From positions 1 through 64,000 of the forward strand of contig JBAIAA010000787.1 of the NCBI GenBank assembly GCA_037893245.1: 64,000 nucleotides of DNA. The letters are read 5' to 3'. The translations under genes and the position numbers were made by a program. This document shows, piece after piece, positions 1-12,632 of this stretch; position 1 is the stretch's first letter, and every line of letters begins with the position of its first letter. Source of the stretch: Crossaster papposus. Its lineage: Eukaryota; Echinodermata; Asteroidea; Velatida; Solasteridae. The notes beneath the pieces are model-generated. The model ran no database searches. It saw only the letters and a list, made by a program, of their open reading frames with translations, and was not told the origin of the DNA.

Positions 1-128
1 TATTGCTTTCTTATTATGTTTTATGCTTCATTGGCATCATAAACTGCCATTATTATGAACAATTAAATTTGTTCCATTTTGTATACATGGTACAGTGTGT
101 GGCGTTCCACAGGTAAAATTTTTGATTT

Positions 129-2427
129 TTGGTCCTGGGTCAAGACATTTTGCAAATTTTCAGTCATAAGGAGAGGGATAATACAAAAATCCTTTCAATT
201 GCCCGATTCGAATTTATGTTTCTGCAATGGCAATGTTGTGCTGTTCGCAGGATTGACAAAACTGTATCTCTCAAAAAGGATGAACTGGCAGCAGCTTCCA
301 AAACCGGCACACTGTGGGTCAACTATCAGAAGATGTTAGGAATTGCTAGGACACTTGTTGCGGCCGATCGAATGGGGTCTTGGGAGATGCATCTCCATGC
401 CATCTCAGCTTGTTTGCCGATATTCGCAGCAGCTGGCCATCCGAATTATCTGAAGTCGGCTCGTCTCTATCTCCAGAAGATGCGTGCATTGGAAGATGAC
501 AACCCTGAGGTGTATCAGAAATTCCAATCTGGGTTCCATGTAACCAGACGCAGCAACCAATACTGGGCTGGCCTTGGGACGGATCTGGTCATAGAACAGA
601 CACTAATGCGCTCACTAAAAAGCCAAGGGGGCCTAACACGAGGAAGTGGGATGTCTGAGCACCAGAGAACAGTTTGGACTATGTCTTCAACTGTGTCATC
701 CGCGTACAACCTTGCCATGCAAGAACTGACCGCAAATAGTTATACAACAAGTGAACAACATAAGGAGTTGTCCACCTCCAGAGTGAATAGAGACGAGGCT
801 GACCTTGAAACAACTGCAGCAAAACTGGACAGTTTTACACCATTTTCAGAGGATAAGTCATTACGCAATATTATCACAGGTGTTAATGCAAATGAGGATG
901 TGAATGTACATGATCTCTTCACAATAGGAAATGATGTAGTTGGAAAGATGGATGGTCATTCTGTTTTCAAATATACACACAAAAGGAGTTCAACAGTCAA
1001 GACACTCGCATCTAACAGAGCAGTCAAGGTTGCTGATGATCGTACGATTGATCCAGCCTTGTTGTTCCAGAGGTTCGTTGTTGTGTCGCAGACGGGTGAT
1101 CTCCGGTTGGAAGAAGTCATGAAGTATGAACTCTGCCCGTATCCGATGGCATTGTTTGAAGCCAAGAACATCTTGCGCAATCCAGATAAGCCACAACTAG
1201 CAGAAGCGATACGGAACTACGCTAAATCCAAATCGGACAACGCCGTTACCGAGACGGTCCCGGTGACAGATCACTTTGTTCTAGATGGCGGATCACTTCT
1301 ACACCGCGTAAAATGGACGGAGGGATCCACCTACAGTTCAATAGCAGATGACTACGCCTCGTTCACGGTCAGACATTATGCCAGAGCCACTGTAGTATTT
1401 GATGGTTATGGGGTTGGGCCAAGCATAAAGGACGGTACTCATCAGCGTCGAAGTAGAACCAATGCGAACAAGGTGAACATAACAGAGACAACAACATTTG
1501 TTGGAAAAAAGGAAGACTAAGGAGGCAATAATCCAGCTCATCACAGAACGTTTGCGACAGAGAGACTGTATAGTGATTTAAGCTGAAGGAGATGCCGACG
1601 TTGACATTGCAAAAGCAGCTGTCACAATGTCTAGTTTCAAATCGACCACGCTCGTTGGAGAAGATACAGATCTCCTTGTGCTCTTGCTTCACCATGCATC
1701 ACCATCAAGCTGCACTGAACTCTATTTTCGTTCGGACAAGGGCAAATCAAATGTCTATAATATCAAGGTTCTTAAGCAGATACTTGGAGAGACAGTCTGT
1801 AATGATCTATTGTTTCTCCATGCCTTTACCGGATGAGACTCAACGTCAAGAGTATTTGGGATCGGAAAGAAGCCGGGGTTCCAAAGAATCATCAAGAACG
1901 AAAAAGGAATCAAAGACTGTTCGAAAGCATTATGTTCCCCAAAGCAAAGTCAGGATGTTGTGGAAACCAATGGCTGTAGGGCAACGGTGGCTTTGTTCAA
2001 TGCAAGTCAGAACGACTCACTGGAATCTATCCGATACACTATGCTCTGCAAGAAAGTTGCGAGAGCTAAGACTTTCGTCACGCCAGAACGACTACCACCG
2101 ACCACTTCAGCCTGTAATTTTCACTCTCTGCGGACTTACTACCAGGTAATGGAGTGGATGGGCTGTAGTGATGGAATTGAGCCGTCTGACTGGGGATGGA
2201 GAGTAGAAGGGAAAAAACTTGTTCCGGTGATGACAGACAAAAGTCCGGCTCCAGAGGTACTTATTCAGATGATTCACTGCAACTGTTTCGGAGGGTGCAA
2301 CACGCTAAAGTGTACCTGCAGAAAGCATGGACTGGAATGCACCAGCGCATGTGGTCATTGCCAAAATGGGAACTGTAACAATATGACTAATGATCCAGTG
2401 ATGGAAGAGGATGATGAACAAGACTGA
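129..2427 (+). pseudogene. Decayed FEN1-like nuclease / CXC-domain transposon gene (copy 1)
   Basis: Relative of the gene pair at 35,873-39,580. Family-like sequence starts near base 290 (LWVNYQKM) and runs to the stop at 2425-2427; residues before it look like non-homologous read-in. Visible parts in order: a helical region with GGLTRGSGMSE near 630-660; a PIN/FEN1-like core with FVLDGGSLL near 1,275, VFDGYG near 1,398, EGDADVD near 1,585 and VGEDTDLL near 1,657; the loop FGIGKK near 1,857; and a C-terminal cysteine cluster (CNCFGGC, CTCRKHGLEC, CGHC) at 2,278-2,370, a CXC domain. It is broken: a frame change in the A-run near 1,505, an in-frame TAA at 1579-1581, and a TGA at 1834-1836 where the sister copy has Cys in TGCD. 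The 3' half otherwise stays in one frame. The nuclease function is inferred from motif order; the left end lies outside the window. Confidence 0.75.
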
Positions 2428-2511
2428 ATATAAGAAGCCATGAGAATGCGTCACGTTATAGTAAGTTTGTTTAAAATACGGGTTGACCTTAGTAAGGACA
2501 TAAGAAGTCAC

Positions 2512-2975
2512 CCAACACCACTGAAAACATCTCTAAAAATGAATTATTGGCATCAAAAACATTGTGAAAGACACCAAATTTCCCTGTTGGCTAAAGCAGT
2601 TTCAAGTTAGTGCCCATTTGCAGATTTTTGTTACAACGGTCAGACGGGTTTTGGGCAGGGGTAACCCCCAAAATAGTTTAAGGGGCAACCAACACCACCG
2701 AAAACATTTTCAAATGCATTACTGACCCCCAAACATTGAAAATGATACCAAATTAACTTGTTTTGGCTGAAGTAATGTGGAGTTTTGGCCGATTGTCCAT
2801 CGGGGTGTGCGTTGTGGGGTAGGGGTACCCCCAAATATGGTATAAGGGGTTAACCAACATCACTGAAAACCCTTCCATATGAAAGATTGACCCTGAAAAC
2901 CTAGGTAAAGGTCCAATTTCTATTGATTTTTCATGAAAATTGACCAAGTTATGACTGTTTGAAGTTTTCACTTTT
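2512..2975 (+). repeat. Diverged ~165-177 bp tandem repeat, about three units
   Basis: Units begin with close variants of CCAACACCACTGAAAAC at about 2512, 2689 and 2853, each followed by a GACCCC/GGCATC box, an ACACCAAATT box and a GGGGTAACCCCCA-like box. They sit directly 3' of the decayed nuclease-CXC gene and may be its subterminal repeats. No coding signal. Confidence 0.7.
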
Positions 2976-3950
2976 TAATGGAAAATGAGTTAAAATGAGT
3001 TAAAATGAGTTAAAAACGGCTAATACTAATCTTCGAAATTAGTAAATTTCCTGGTCTTCAATTCTCCTAAACTTTTAGTATGTTATTGTCTAGACCCTTC
3101 CTAACATAAATCAACCATAAAACGTTTATTTGCAATTTTTTGGGGTTATGTGGTGTATTGACCTGCCTAATAACACGGTGGCTAATCAAACGGTCGCGTG
3201 TGACATTTGCATACAAGTGTAAGCTAAACAAACTGTTTCTGCTGTGCGCATCAATTTTCAATATTAAACTCATCACAATTTAATGTAGATTTCCCCGGAC
3301 GATATCACGAAATGTGCATATTAATTTGTAAATTAAAGATACATTGGTTTATTTTCGTTTGGCAATTGATAAGTGCATACAGTCGTTAAAAATAAATTAA
3401 ATTTGGCGTACGATTTCCCGAATTTGCACCGAATTTAGTATCTTGATAATTCAAGAACAAGAACGCTACACTGGTTAGTTTTTAGTGACTTCCCATCTAT
3501 TCTGATTACAGAGAGAGATTAATGGTAAACCGTACAGTTATCGTCATGCCAACACTGCGCGTAGGATGAACGCTAGAGTAAAAACGAATATTTTCACTTG
3601 CTTGTTAAGATGTTTTCGTGTATGCGTCCGTCACTGTACCCCGATAAAGTCATGCGTCATTACTGTTCCCAAATCTATATTGCATAAGTCTACATTCATT
3701 GATAACAGCAACGTTTGGGAACCAGGGAGAAATGGGTTTTTGGAGGGTTGTCGGTCTTTAAATATGCCAGCATTTTATTGGTGGCGATTGCGGCGTGCGT
3801 AGCACTAGCAGCAACCGTCCGTCGTGTGTACCTCAGCCTGTCGGTAGCAGGGCGAAGTCGAACGCGGCCCAAGAGCACCGCGCGTTGGCCGGTCACTCCA
3901 TTGAGAGCTACTCCGGGTTGACACGGGTCCGGTGCGCGGTGCTGTGCCTG
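2976..3950. other. Stretch without a gene
   Basis: Holds a three-unit copy of the 10-mer AAAATGAGTT (2981-3013) and, from 3286, a partial copy of the tip TTTCCCCGGACGATATC also found at both ends of the element at 10,830-11,630, so a solo or truncated relative of that family. I see no supported coding region. Confidence 0.6.
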
Positions 3951-5116
3951 ATGGCCCTGTCACACTAGAACGTTTTAGGCCAACGCATGAGTAGCGCGTT
4001 TAAAATAGTTGATACGCTGGCAAACGCTGAACTTCCACAGAAAAAGTCAAGTGGAACCGTGATTTCAGCGTGTCCATAACGCGTTGTTAACGGGTTCAAT
4101 GCGTTCGCCAGCGCGTGAGAAACGCGTTAGTAACGCGCTCGACGATTGATGAACGGCTGCCCAGCGCGTGAGTAGCGCGTTTCAACGCGCGCCAGCGTAC
4201 TGCAACGACCACATGGTTAGTTGTATAAAAAGCCGACGCGCTACTACACTAATGGCCCTGTCACACCAGAACGTTTTAGACCAACGTGTTGGAATTTCGG
4301 TAACACGCGGGTAAACGTTGACCAACGCTAGGCCAGCGTTCGCAACACGCTAAGCGCGTTACCCACACGCTGGAACACGCTGTCACACGCTGAGGCAAAA
4401 ATACATTTTTCAACATACCTAAAATTTTCAGCGTTTGCCAGCGTGTGCCTGCACACGCTGGCGGCGCGCAGGGTGGTCGTTAATCATGCGCCGAACGCGC
4501 TAGACGATCGTTACTAACCCACTACTCACACGCTGGCGACCCGCTGTCGTATTTTTACTATAAATCAGTGATACGTTCCTCACACGCTGAGCGCGTTCCT
4601 CACACGATACTCACGCGCTGGCATACGCTATGAACCCGTTATCAACCTGTATAGACACGCTGAAATCACGGTTCCACTTGACTTTTTCTGTGAAAGTTCA
4701 GCGATTGCCAGCGTATCAACTATTTTTAACGCGCTACTCATGCATTGGCCTAAAACGTTCTGGGGTGACAGGGCCATAACCAGCGTGTCACCAGAGTACG
4801 CCAGCGTACGCCAGCGTGCGCCAGTGTGTGAGTAGCGGGTTGATAACGATCGTCTAGCGTGTTCGACGCGTGAGTAACAAACCTCCAACGCTCCGCCATC
4901 GTGTACAGTCACACGCTGGCAAACGCTGGAAATTGTATGTATGTTGAAAAAAATATGTTTTCCTCAGCGTGTGACAGCATGTCTCAGCGCGTGAGTAACG
5001 CGCTCAGCGTGTTGCTTACGCTGGCCTAGCGTTGGTCAGTGTTTGCCAGCGTGTTGCCAAAATTACAACACGTTACTCACGCGTTGGCCTAAAATGGTCT
5101 GGTGTGACAGGGCCAT
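3951..5116. mobile_element. Two interleaved inverted-repeat elements with GGCCCTGTCACAC tips
   Basis: The tip ATGGCCCTGTCACAC followed by AGAACGTTTTAG occurs at 3951 and 4252, and its reverse complement ends at 4777 and 5116, giving two overlapping copies (3951-4777 and 4252-5116). Arms extend beyond 100 bp in the outer copy. The interior is saturated with short words such as CAGCGTGT, CACGCTGG and GCGTTACTCACGCG. No reading frame of note, so a non-autonomous element. Superfamily not assigned. The staggered order suggests tandem insertion followed by exchange, or insertion of one into the other with loss of an end. Confidence 0.8.
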
Positions 5117-5358
5117 TAGGGAAGGCGACGCCTGTTGCCGGTCCTTAACGGAAACATATTAACTACACTACCTGGCCTTGACGTAGCGATCGCAGACCGC
5201 AGCCGTACAAGGATATCTTTAATAATACAATATGAAGAGTACGCTTCACGTTTAGCTAACTTTGTAGTGTAATTAGTGTAATTACCCTCGCCGAAATAAA
5301 TACATGCATGTGCGATTAAGCGAGACATGGTTTCCTGTCCGTGCAGTGGGGATGTTAA

Positions 5359-5730
5359 AGGTAGGATACACCATTGGTAATTGCTTGAATTATCATGAAT
5401 GGGTGGATTGGGGGGGGGGGGGGGGGAGGGGTTAAATTTTATAGTAAATATCGTTTACCTGACCTGTCCGAAGTTTTACAATCATAGATGGCGAGAAAAG
5501 CATGAAAAACAGCGTTTGTTGTCAACCGGCGTCGGACAATTATTCTTATGTTTTTTTGTTTTTTCGCGATTTGATTTTATACAATTTAATTTTTCTCAAT
5601 AATTACAGGATATCTAGTGCAAAAAATTTGATGGATGCGTAGAATCATTATTTACTTTCAAATGAGTAAGATATTTCTTAATAATTTGGTAGTAAATATT
5701 TTCGATATCTGCCAATAGTGTATCCTACCT
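5359..5730. mobile_element. Non-autonomous element with TTAA duplications and AGGTAGGATACAC inverted tips
   Basis: TTAA at 5355-5358 and 5731-5734 bracket AGGTAGGATACAC and its exact reverse complement. The 372-bp interior is AT-rich apart from a G-run near 5,410 and is non-coding. The same tip, with TTAA, starts the 5.2-kb nuclease-CXC transposon at 35,175, and its inner sequence recurs at 40,359-40,541, so this looks like a deletion derivative mobilised by that family. TTAA target sites are known for piggyBac and Kolobok elements; the tips here do not settle which. Confidence 0.85.
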
Positions 5731-6111
5731 TTAAGGAACATATTAACCACACTACGGGATTGGTAGCGGATGTGTCCGGTATTGGACCGATTACATGCGT
5801 GTTATGTTGTATAATTATTAATAATGAAAAATGGTTGGTCTTAACTATCAATCAGAATGACCTACGGATTTCTGTATTGGAGAAATGTTTAAAAAGACAA
5901 ATAAAAGGAGTGACAAGTGTGCTGTCAGGAACTTTTCTCCAGTGGGTTGACCATGAAGTTGACCTTCCACTGACCCGGCCGCTGTTGAAGGACTGAAATT
6001 CCCTGACCGCACATAAAACTGCCAGTGTGTAAACCACAAGCCACAATATGAAGAATAAGTTAAGATAGGATTAAGGTACCAACTTTTACGAGAGTGTGTT
6101 GGTAATGATCC

Positions 6112-6935
6112 CTTTTTTGACCTAGTCCTACCGGGCTCTACCGTGCCTATATATTATGCACCTAAAACTCGCATCCCTTTTCTAAAAATCTCGCATCCCT
6201 TTTTTGACCTGGTCCTACCGGGCTCTACCGTACCTATATACAATGTATATAGACCTAAAACTCGCATCCCTTTTCTAAAAATCTCGCATCCCTTTTTTGA
6301 CCTAGTCCTACCGGGCTCTACCGTGCCTATATACAATGTATATGCACCTAAAACTCGCATCCCTTTTCTAAAAATCTCGCATCCCTTTTTTTCCTGGTCC
6401 TATACCGGGCTCTCCCGTGCCTATATACAATGTATATGCACCTAAAACTCGCATCCCTTTTCTAAAAATCTCGCATCCCTTTTTTTCCTGGTCCTATACC
6501 GGGCTCTACCGTGCCTATATACAATGTATATGCACCTAAAACTCGCATCCCTTTTCTAAAAATCTCGCATCCCTTTTTTTCCTGGTCCTATACCGGGCTC
6601 TACCGTGCCTCTATATATACAATATACATGTACATGCACTTAAACCTCGCATCCCTTTTTTACCTGGTCCTATACCGGGCTTTATCGTGCCTCTGTATAC
6701 AATGTATATGCACTTAAAACTCGCATCCCAAATACAAATCTCGCATCCCTTTTTTTACCTGGTCCTACCGGGCTCTATCGTGCCTCTATATACAATGTAT
6801 ATGCACTTAAACTCGCATCCCTTTATACCTCGCATCCCTTTTTCTACCTGGTCCTGCTGGGCTCTACATACTGTGCCTCTATATACAATGAATAAGCAAT
6901 TAAAACTCGCATCTCTTTTCTACAAATCTTTTTTG
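6112..6935 (+). repeat. Tandem repeat of ~90-100 bp units, about eight copies
   Basis: Each unit contains CTCGCATCCCTTTT, CTGGTCCTACCGGGCTCTA and a TATATACAATGTATATGCAC block. Units toward the right end are shorter and more diverged. It reads through in some frames only because the unit is short and regular, so it is not coding. Confidence 0.85.
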
Positions 6936-8678
6936 TTTACGTGACATGATAAGGTTCTTAGGAAGATTTCAAAGGAAACTAAAACGATTAAAGTTGGGAC
7001 CGAGTCGAGTCCGTTGTATCATCAAAAATTATATAACTGACATACAGATCCTTGTTGTTGATTGGGGGAACTTACACCACGTGACATTCATTATTGCACA
7101 TGTACAATAAGTAAAGACAAAACGGCAGAACAAGAGCAAACAGCTAAACAAACACTAGAATAATGCGGATGGAAGTCATGGCAACTGTATCTTTATCGGT
7201 CAATATACTTATATTTACACCGCAAAACTTAATTAGTGCTATTAATGTTGGCCTTATGTGCATGTCGGAGACAATTAAACCATTCATATTCAATCTTATT
7301 TGTATCCGTCTTCATATTTATTGCCACTGAATAAATGTAAATATAAAAGATTAAGACAAATGATTTCAACAAACAGAAGAAACAAAGTGGTGGACTTCTC
7401 CAAGCTTATATTGGAGACGTCAATGCTTTGCAACAGTTTGGAAAAAAATATTTATGTCAGGGGACGCCTATTACAAGTATTAGACACCAACTAGTTCAGT
7501 TAACCTACACATGAAGTAAAGTTTAAATTCTTTTGAGAACACGATTACGCCTTTATAGTCCAGACAAAAATTACGTTTCGTTTTTGTTTCGATTACGAAG
7601 CAACTACGTACGAGTTGAGCCACCTGTTGTTTTGAAAAAAAGATTGACTATGGCCTACCTTATTTTTTGACCTGAGACAGATTTCATTTTGAAATTAAAG
7701 TGTTTGTATGGGTTTAGCTACACGCATCCGATATGCAACCATTTGTTTATTTTTCATTTTGAATTACATGTGTATACCTTATATAATTAATGTTTAGTCA
7801 ATTTATTTTGCATTATTCCATGCATGTGCATGTACACTAAAGTCATCACAAAAAGTACCGGGACACTTAAACATTTGCCAATAATTAACGGTTCGAAATG
7901 GTATGGATTAATCGAAGCAAAAAAACAATGCATAATTTTGTTTTGCGTATTCTGACACCTCGATTGTCACGATGTTGCGGAGCGGAGATAGTCATAGGTC
8001 CAGTTTCAAAAGTGACAATCATGCATCCCTACATGCCCGCCTTTTCATTTGAATTTAAATCGCTTGTTTGTTGAATGTTGGATCGATCGAGATGACCATC
8101 GGCGTATCCTCGTCAGGAAGTGGCAACAAACAGACGAGCGCCGTATAGCTTCTAAACTTGTTTACAAATTGATAGCAAGAAAAGTGTTACTCTCTAAAAA
8201 CAGTTGTTATATAATATTATATTAATTCTAACAAGGATTTTAAAAAGCAAAATGTGTTTCTTGAACATTTCAAACTGACGTTTCACCTCGTCTTAGCAGT
8301 TTGTTATGTTTGCACGAATCATAATTTATCGATTGGTGATTAAAAGTGTATACACAAACAATGCATTATGCTTGTATGAACAATATACTTCACGGGTGGG
8401 AGAAGTCTCAATGCCTGAAGCTTGACAAAGTAAAATCTTGCATGTGTATGTGCATATAGTTTCTACAGCCCCATGTAAATTGTACATGTACATAGAAATT
8501 GTATACCATAAGTATATGCACTTATATGCACTGCGGTCAGCGAAAAGGTCATCTCCAAGGCTTGCGGCTTGGCCGCTGTCATGGGGGTCGTAAATAACCG
8601 TCTGATCCAGCTGGTAAGGTTTGTACAGAAAACCCCCGGTGTAGGGGGTTTTGTGTAGAAATATTAAGGTACCAACTT
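6936..8678. other. AT-rich stretch without a gene
   Basis: No coding frame with support. A box GGTACCAACTTTTACGA near 6,075 recurs as GGTACCAACTTTCACGA near 8,669, a dispersed repeat. A hairpin AAAACCCCCGGTGTAGGGGG occurs near 8,629. Confidence 0.5.
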
Positions 8679-8896
8679 TCACGACAACGTGCTGGTAATG
8701 TGAAGGACCTTGAAAACTTGTGGATCTTGTGTCGCAGCTTTAAGGGCTTCAGATGTCTCAAGAGATGCTTCATGTATGACATGTGCGACAGCTTCAAGAG
8801 AATCGCCTTGAGTAACACGGGATCGAACCAGCTGACGGAGGGCTTCAGACGTTTGTTCTGACTTCAGGGCTTTAACGTTCGGACGTTAAGGTCGAT
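8679..8896 (-). other. Short open frame, possible terminal exon or gene fragment
   Basis: A minus-strand frame of about 65 codons (stop at 8679-8681) reads as a regular, charged, alanine-rich helix (KSEQTSEALRQLVRSR, HEASLETSEALKAATQ) and looks more protein-like than its surroundings. A stop lies just upstream and no clear acceptor was found. The downstream GGTACC box is shared with 6,075, so it may be part of a dispersed element. Product not recognised. Confidence 0.25.
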
Positions 8897-9986
8897 AAAA
8901 TAGATAAAATTTAACTAAATGAAATTATCAGGAATCACAACACTTTCAGAATTTACAACTATATATCCTGTTAATAAATTTTAGGCCAATTCAGTATCAT
9001 AAAGAAAGAATTGAATTGGGTGCAATTAAAGGTTAATCATGCGAACGTTGACACTACGCTTGCCAAGATGAGCAAACACATTCTTTTTATTTTCATTACA
9101 AGAACAATTTTTCTCAATTTGTTACAAGTACATGCAGTGGTTTTGTCGAGGGGTACCTGATTCCCATTTTTAGAGGGGCACATCTTTTCTGTTGTTATGT
9201 TTTTGTTATGCTGTCAACTGAATATTGTATTGTTTTAAAGCCTAAATGTTAAAGCCTATTGATGTTTACCGTTTAATAAATTAGATTATAATGACATATT
9301 TTTGTGAGAGCAAGTGCAGTGGTAATGTCCACCAGATCAGAAAATATCAAGATTTCGGATAAGAATTCCTCAGATACAGATGCAAACAAAAAGACTTGAT
9401 GTTCAATTTTCAATATACATATACATGTACATAAAACAATTGTTCTTACTATATACGATTTCACGAAATGCCAAAGCAAGGCCTACCGCGGCACAGCCCC
9501 TATAACGGGGCGCACTTTGATTGTTTGAAATTTAATTTTTCAGCTTGTTAAATTTCCTCAACCTGTAAACATTCCTGTTCGTTTTGAGTTCACAAAATTA
9601 ACAAATTGGTAACAGAGGTTCAAGAGCACACATTATAAAGGCAAATGTTCCAAAATGTAGCTCCATGAATTTAAAGTCTATCAACAAAGAAGTTCGGAAA
9701 CGCCGCATCAGGAAAGTCGAGGGATACGTCAAGAAAGTGCGCCACGATAGGGGACCCCGATGTACATAATAATGGCCAACTTCGATGGAGTGTGAAAAAG
9801 TAACTGCAGCATTTTTGTTGGAGAACTTTTAACATGATGTTTGTGATGTAATAAACCTCACAAATATGCATTAAAAAGGAGACCCAGTGTTGCTAGAGCG
9901 AAACGCATTTTGTAGCCTGTTTTTAAGGTCAGCTGACGGCCTATACTACCTCGTTTGTGCTCCGGTGCGATTAGTTTGTTTGTAAT
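8897..9986. other. Stretch without a gene
   Basis: AT-rich sequence with small ACATGTAC words; I see no coding, RNA or element structure here. Confidence 0.5.
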
Positions 9987-10802
9987 CCCCGGTCACACCT
10001 TCACGGTGTTGCATTTACGACTGCGCCAAGATCTCTTTGACCTTAGTCTCCGACACCCGTGTGTTGAATCGAAGGGTTACCACGATTTTAAAATTCGTTT
10101 CGCACCCCCCCCCCCCCCCCCCCCCAAATAGTCGTAAGGCACTTCCGAACGCCGATTATAATACGAGTGACAGATAAAGCGATTGAGTACAACAATAAAG
10201 GAACTCCTCATTACATTCCCTTTGTAATCCCTGGCAATCGGCGGCAGTCTCTTCAGCGCAGTTGCGCCACCACTTTGCGCTCGTGTATAGACGATGTGCC
10301 TCTGTTTACATCTGTATTCAAATCAATATGCGTCAATATGCGCACGCATCATGTTTTACATAAATTTGGTTAAGAGATGACATCAGAGGTCATATAATTC
10401 AAAGGCGATCTGACCTGCGACGTCACTCTTTAAGCAAATTTTATGTAAAACACGATAGGTGCGCATCACTGCTGGGCACATTTGAATACAGATGTAAACA
10501 CGTGACGTCGGAGGGCACATCGTCTATAAACTGAGCCAATCGCCGCGAACTCCCTTTGAAACGACGTGCGACGGCAAGGGAAATCGAGATTTGTAGACGT
10601 CGCTTATACCACCGCCTTAAGCAGTCACTTCATTCTCGCAAACCACCTCTGAGCCGTCGCTGTGTCTCTTCGTTGCCCTTTCTGGAAGCCAAGCATGCCG
10701 ATTTCTCATCAACATCGCAATCAGTCGTGGGAATTTTTTTCGTGGACAGTCCCTTACACTCCCTGTCAGTCGTGATGCAACATTGTGAAGGTGTGACCGG
10801 GG
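9987..10802. mobile_element. Fold-back element with CCCCGGTCACACCTTCAC inverted tips
   Basis: The left tip CCCCGGTCACACCTTCAC is matched by GTGAAGGTGTGACCGGGG at the right. The interior also folds: GACGATGTGCCTCTGTTTAC near 10,290 pairs with the region near 10,490-10,525. A C-run (about 20) lies near 10,106. The frame 10,556-10,993 crosses the right edge of the element and is not believed. Non-autonomous; tips resemble those at 3951, 33,483 and 58,501. Confidence 0.8.
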
Positions 10803-10829
10803 CTTTAGCAGTTCTGTTTATTTATTGTA

Positions 10830-11630
10830 GGTTTCCCCGGACGATATCGGAAAATGTGCACATTCATTTTGTAAAAAATACACTCTATTTCGCGCTGATT
10901 TTTATAGCGACGTATATCCGGGTTTCATTTGTGCAAAAACGAGCATTCGATTTCATTTTGTTTGATATGTTTGTTTTATTTTGGAAAATATAGTCGACCA
11001 ATAGAAAAAAGTCTTTATGAATTGTATTTTAATATCTCTTTGCTCTCATTTTCCACACATTGGGGTGTATGCAGTGCGTTTCGCTAGTGTCACCTCTTCA
11101 ATGTTTTAAAAAACATTTGTAAAAACAGGGTTACGAACAAGAGTTGCAGTTAATGTATATTGTTTATGACTGATATTCGGCAGGATATTGCTTAGCATGA
11201 AAAGTACATGACGTTTTGGGTGGTAACCGGATTAGGGCTGAGCAAGACATGTTTGTGCAAAGCGAATTGTTGTGCTTAGCAGCTCCATAAAACAGGCCCC
11301 TGGTTCAGTTCCCCATAATGTTACTTTTGCAAACACATGAATGAATTCCAATGCTTACATAACAACAAAATGCCCAGGAAATCGGCTGCACATTTAGTGA
11401 AATTAATTGTTTATAAAATCAAAGAACACAGGATTAAGGATGTACATGTACATTCGAATTCGTGCTCAAATTAATAATTTTACGACTGAATGCAAATTCA
11501 TGGAAAAAGAAATATCAATATTATTGTTAAATAGAAAATGAGATTGTGAACGTTCATACTAATGCGCACGAAAACGAATGCATCTTTTACAAATTTATGT
11601 GCACATTTTCCGATATCGTCCGGAAAAACC
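10830..11630. mobile_element. Inverted-repeat element with CCGGACGATATCGG arms
   Basis: Arms of about 45 bp (GGTTTCCCCGGACGATATC at left, reverse complement ending in CGGAAAAACC at right) followed on both sides by GGAAAATGTGCACAT. Interior AT-rich, non-coding, containing a dispersed repeat at 11,150-11,302. A partial tip of the same family is at 3,286. Confidence 0.8.
11150..11302 (+). repeat. Dispersed short repeat (copy 1)
   Basis: About 150 bp ending in TTGTGCTTAGCAGCTCCATA, then AAACAGGCCCCTGG. A second copy is at 25,125-25,255. SINE-like in length, but no A/B-box promoter was recognised. Confidence 0.6.
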
Positions 11631-11645
11631 ATATATATTTTTGAA

Positions 11646-12632
11646 CCCTGCTGCGAGGGTGGTCGAGATCCTGCTGCGAGGGTTGTTGAGACCCTTCTAC
11701 GAGGGCTGTCGAGACCCCGCTGCGAGGGTTGTCGAGACCCTGCTGCGAGGGTTGTGGAGACCCTGCTGCGAGGGTTGTCGAGACCCTGCTGCGAAGGCTG
11801 TCGAGACCCTGCTGCGAGGGCTGTCGAGACCCTGCCGCGAGGGCTGTCGAGACCGTGCCGCGAGGGTTAGCGAGACCCTGCTGCGAGGGGTGTTGATACC
11901 CTGCTGCGAGGGTTGTCGAGACCCTGCTGCGAGGGCTGCCGAAACCCTGCTGCGAGGGCTGTCGAGACCCCGCTGCGAGGGTTGTCGAGACCCCGCTGCG
12001 AGGGTTGTCAAGACCCTGCTGCGAGGGTTGTGGAGACCCTGCTGCGAGGGTTGTCGAGACCCTGCTGCGAAGGCTGTCGAGACCCTGCTGCGAGGGCTGT
12101 CGAGACCCTGCCGCGAGGGCTGTCGAGACCCTGCCGCGAGGGCTGTCGAGACCGTGCCGCGAGGGTTAGCGAGACCCTGCTGCGAGGGCTGTTGAGACCC
12201 TGCTGCGAGGGTTGTCGAGACCCCTCTGCGAGAGCTGTCGAGACCCTGCTGCAAGAGCTGTCGAGACCCTGCTGCGAGGGCTGTCGAGACCCTGCTGCGA
12301 GGGCTGTCGAGACCCTGCTGCGAGGGCTGTCGAGACCCCGCTGCGAGGGCTGTCGAGACCCCACTGCGAGGGTTGTCGAGACCCCGCTGCGAGGGTTGTC
12401 GAGACCCTGCTGCGAGGGTTGTAGAGACCCTGCTGCGAGGGTTGTCGAGACCCTGCTGCGAGGGTTGTGGAGACCCTGCTGCGAGGGTGGGCGAGACCCT
12501 GCTGCGAGGGTGGTCGAGACCCTGCTGCGAGGGTGGTTGAGACCCTGATGCGAGGGCTGTCGAGACCCTGCTGCGAGGGCTGGGGAGACCCTGCTGCGAG
12601 GGCTGTCGATACCTTGCTGCGAGGGTTGTCAC
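11646..12632 (+). repeat. 24-bp GC-rich minisatellite, about 41 units
   Basis: Unit GAGACCCTGCTGCGAGGG plus GYTGTC, 24 bp. The length is a multiple of three and the unit rarely creates stops, so several frames on both strands stay open for hundreds of codons (repeating RDPAARVV, RGLSRPCC or SRQPSQQGL). These are not believed to be genes: no start context, no non-repetitive part. CpG occurs in every unit. Confidence 0.95.

Noticed and set aside
10556-10993. 145-codon plus-strand frame
   Set aside because: Spans the right tip of one small element and the left tip of the next, so it cannot be a conserved gene.
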